DNA of 5,622 nt, taken from contig CAZOGW010000164.1 in NCBI GenBank assembly GCA_964579415.1, positions 1-5,622 on the forward strand, read 5' to 3'. Below the pieces are notes generated by a model. That model was not told the DNA's origin and made no database searches. It saw only the letters and a list, made by a program, of their open reading frames with translations. Below, piece after piece: positions 5,594 through 5,622 of the stretch (position 1 is its first letter; each line of letters opens with the position of its first letter). The position numbers were made by a program, and so were the translations under genes. The stretch comes from CAZOGW01 sp964579415. Lineage in GTDB: Bacteria > Actinomycetota > Acidimicrobiia > Spongiisociales > UBA5794.

Positions 5594-5622
5594 TAGCGGG
5601 GGCGGGATTTGAACCCGCGACC
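5594..5622 (-). tRNA. tRNA 3' part (T-arm and acceptor), truncated by the window edge
   Basis: Read on the minus strand, the T-stem GCGGG, T-loop TTCAAAT and T-stem CCCGC are followed by a 7-base acceptor strand CCCCGCT and discriminator A. No CCA is encoded. The anticodon and 5' half lie beyond the window, so the identity cannot be read. The visible end resembles actinobacterial elongator tRNA-Met genes (from memory, low certainty). The 3' end points into the window, the usual arrangement when a genomic island has integrated at a tRNA. Confidence 0.88.

Noticed and set aside
1..5622. CRISPR array, retron or other repeat-rich non-coding RNA
   Set aside because: No regularly spaced repeats or structured RNA gene were found apart from the features listed; the only tandem repeat is the two-unit copy at 5499-5522.

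Overview
The window is GC-rich bacterial DNA, most likely from an actinobacterium. The composition, the GC-ending codons, GTG starts, a nearly leaderless promoter and a tRNA without an encoded CCA all point that way, but none of these fixes the genus. It reads as part of a mobile defence island: an antiphage/toxin-antitoxin operon on the minus strand, with an insertion sequence at one end and a transposase remnant plus the 3' end of a tRNA gene at the other.

Layout. Bases 1-1241 are an apparently complete IS3-family element, IS407-like, with imperfect terminal inverted repeats (1-30 and 1213-1241), orfA (80-358) and orfB (355-1212). A G GGA AAC slippery heptamer in the correct frame (346-352), followed by a short GC-rich hairpin, suggests that OrfAB is made by -1 frameshifting. 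The IS lies inside a minus-strand gene (1207-2661). This gene encodes the N-terminal part of a large SF1 helicase/AAA ATPase: Walker A is present, and everything after it is cut off by the IS. Upstream of the helicase fragment, on the same strand, are an AbiEii-type nucleotidyltransferase toxin (2705-4051) and its AbiEi-type antitoxin/repressor (4048-4854), joined by a GTGA stop/start overlap. A 31-bp imperfect inverted repeat (4862-4892) overlaps the likely -10 element just before abiEi and is the candidate AbiEi operator. Bases 4893-5083 hold no convincing gene. Bases 5084-5404 are the C-terminal remnant of an ISL3-family transposase. Bases 5405-5560 are non-coding and include a 12-bp tandem duplication. 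A strong hairpin (5561-5589) and the T-arm and acceptor end of a minus-strand tRNA (5594-5622, continuing outside) close the window.

How it works together. In type IV AbiE systems AbiEi represses the operon and counters AbiEii, which modifies tRNA or another nucleic acid acceptor using NTP. Here AbiEii is not the plain enzyme. After a complete nucleotidyltransferase core it carries a WYL-like ligand-sensing domain and a C-terminal CxxC...H...C zinc motif, and a helicase gene follows 43 bp downstream. The most interesting reading is a three-gene defence operon: repressor/antitoxin, nucleotidyltransferase with a built-in nucleic-acid sensor, and helicase. In this genome an IS has knocked out the helicase arm. 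The functional link between helicase and AbiE is inferred from gene order only.
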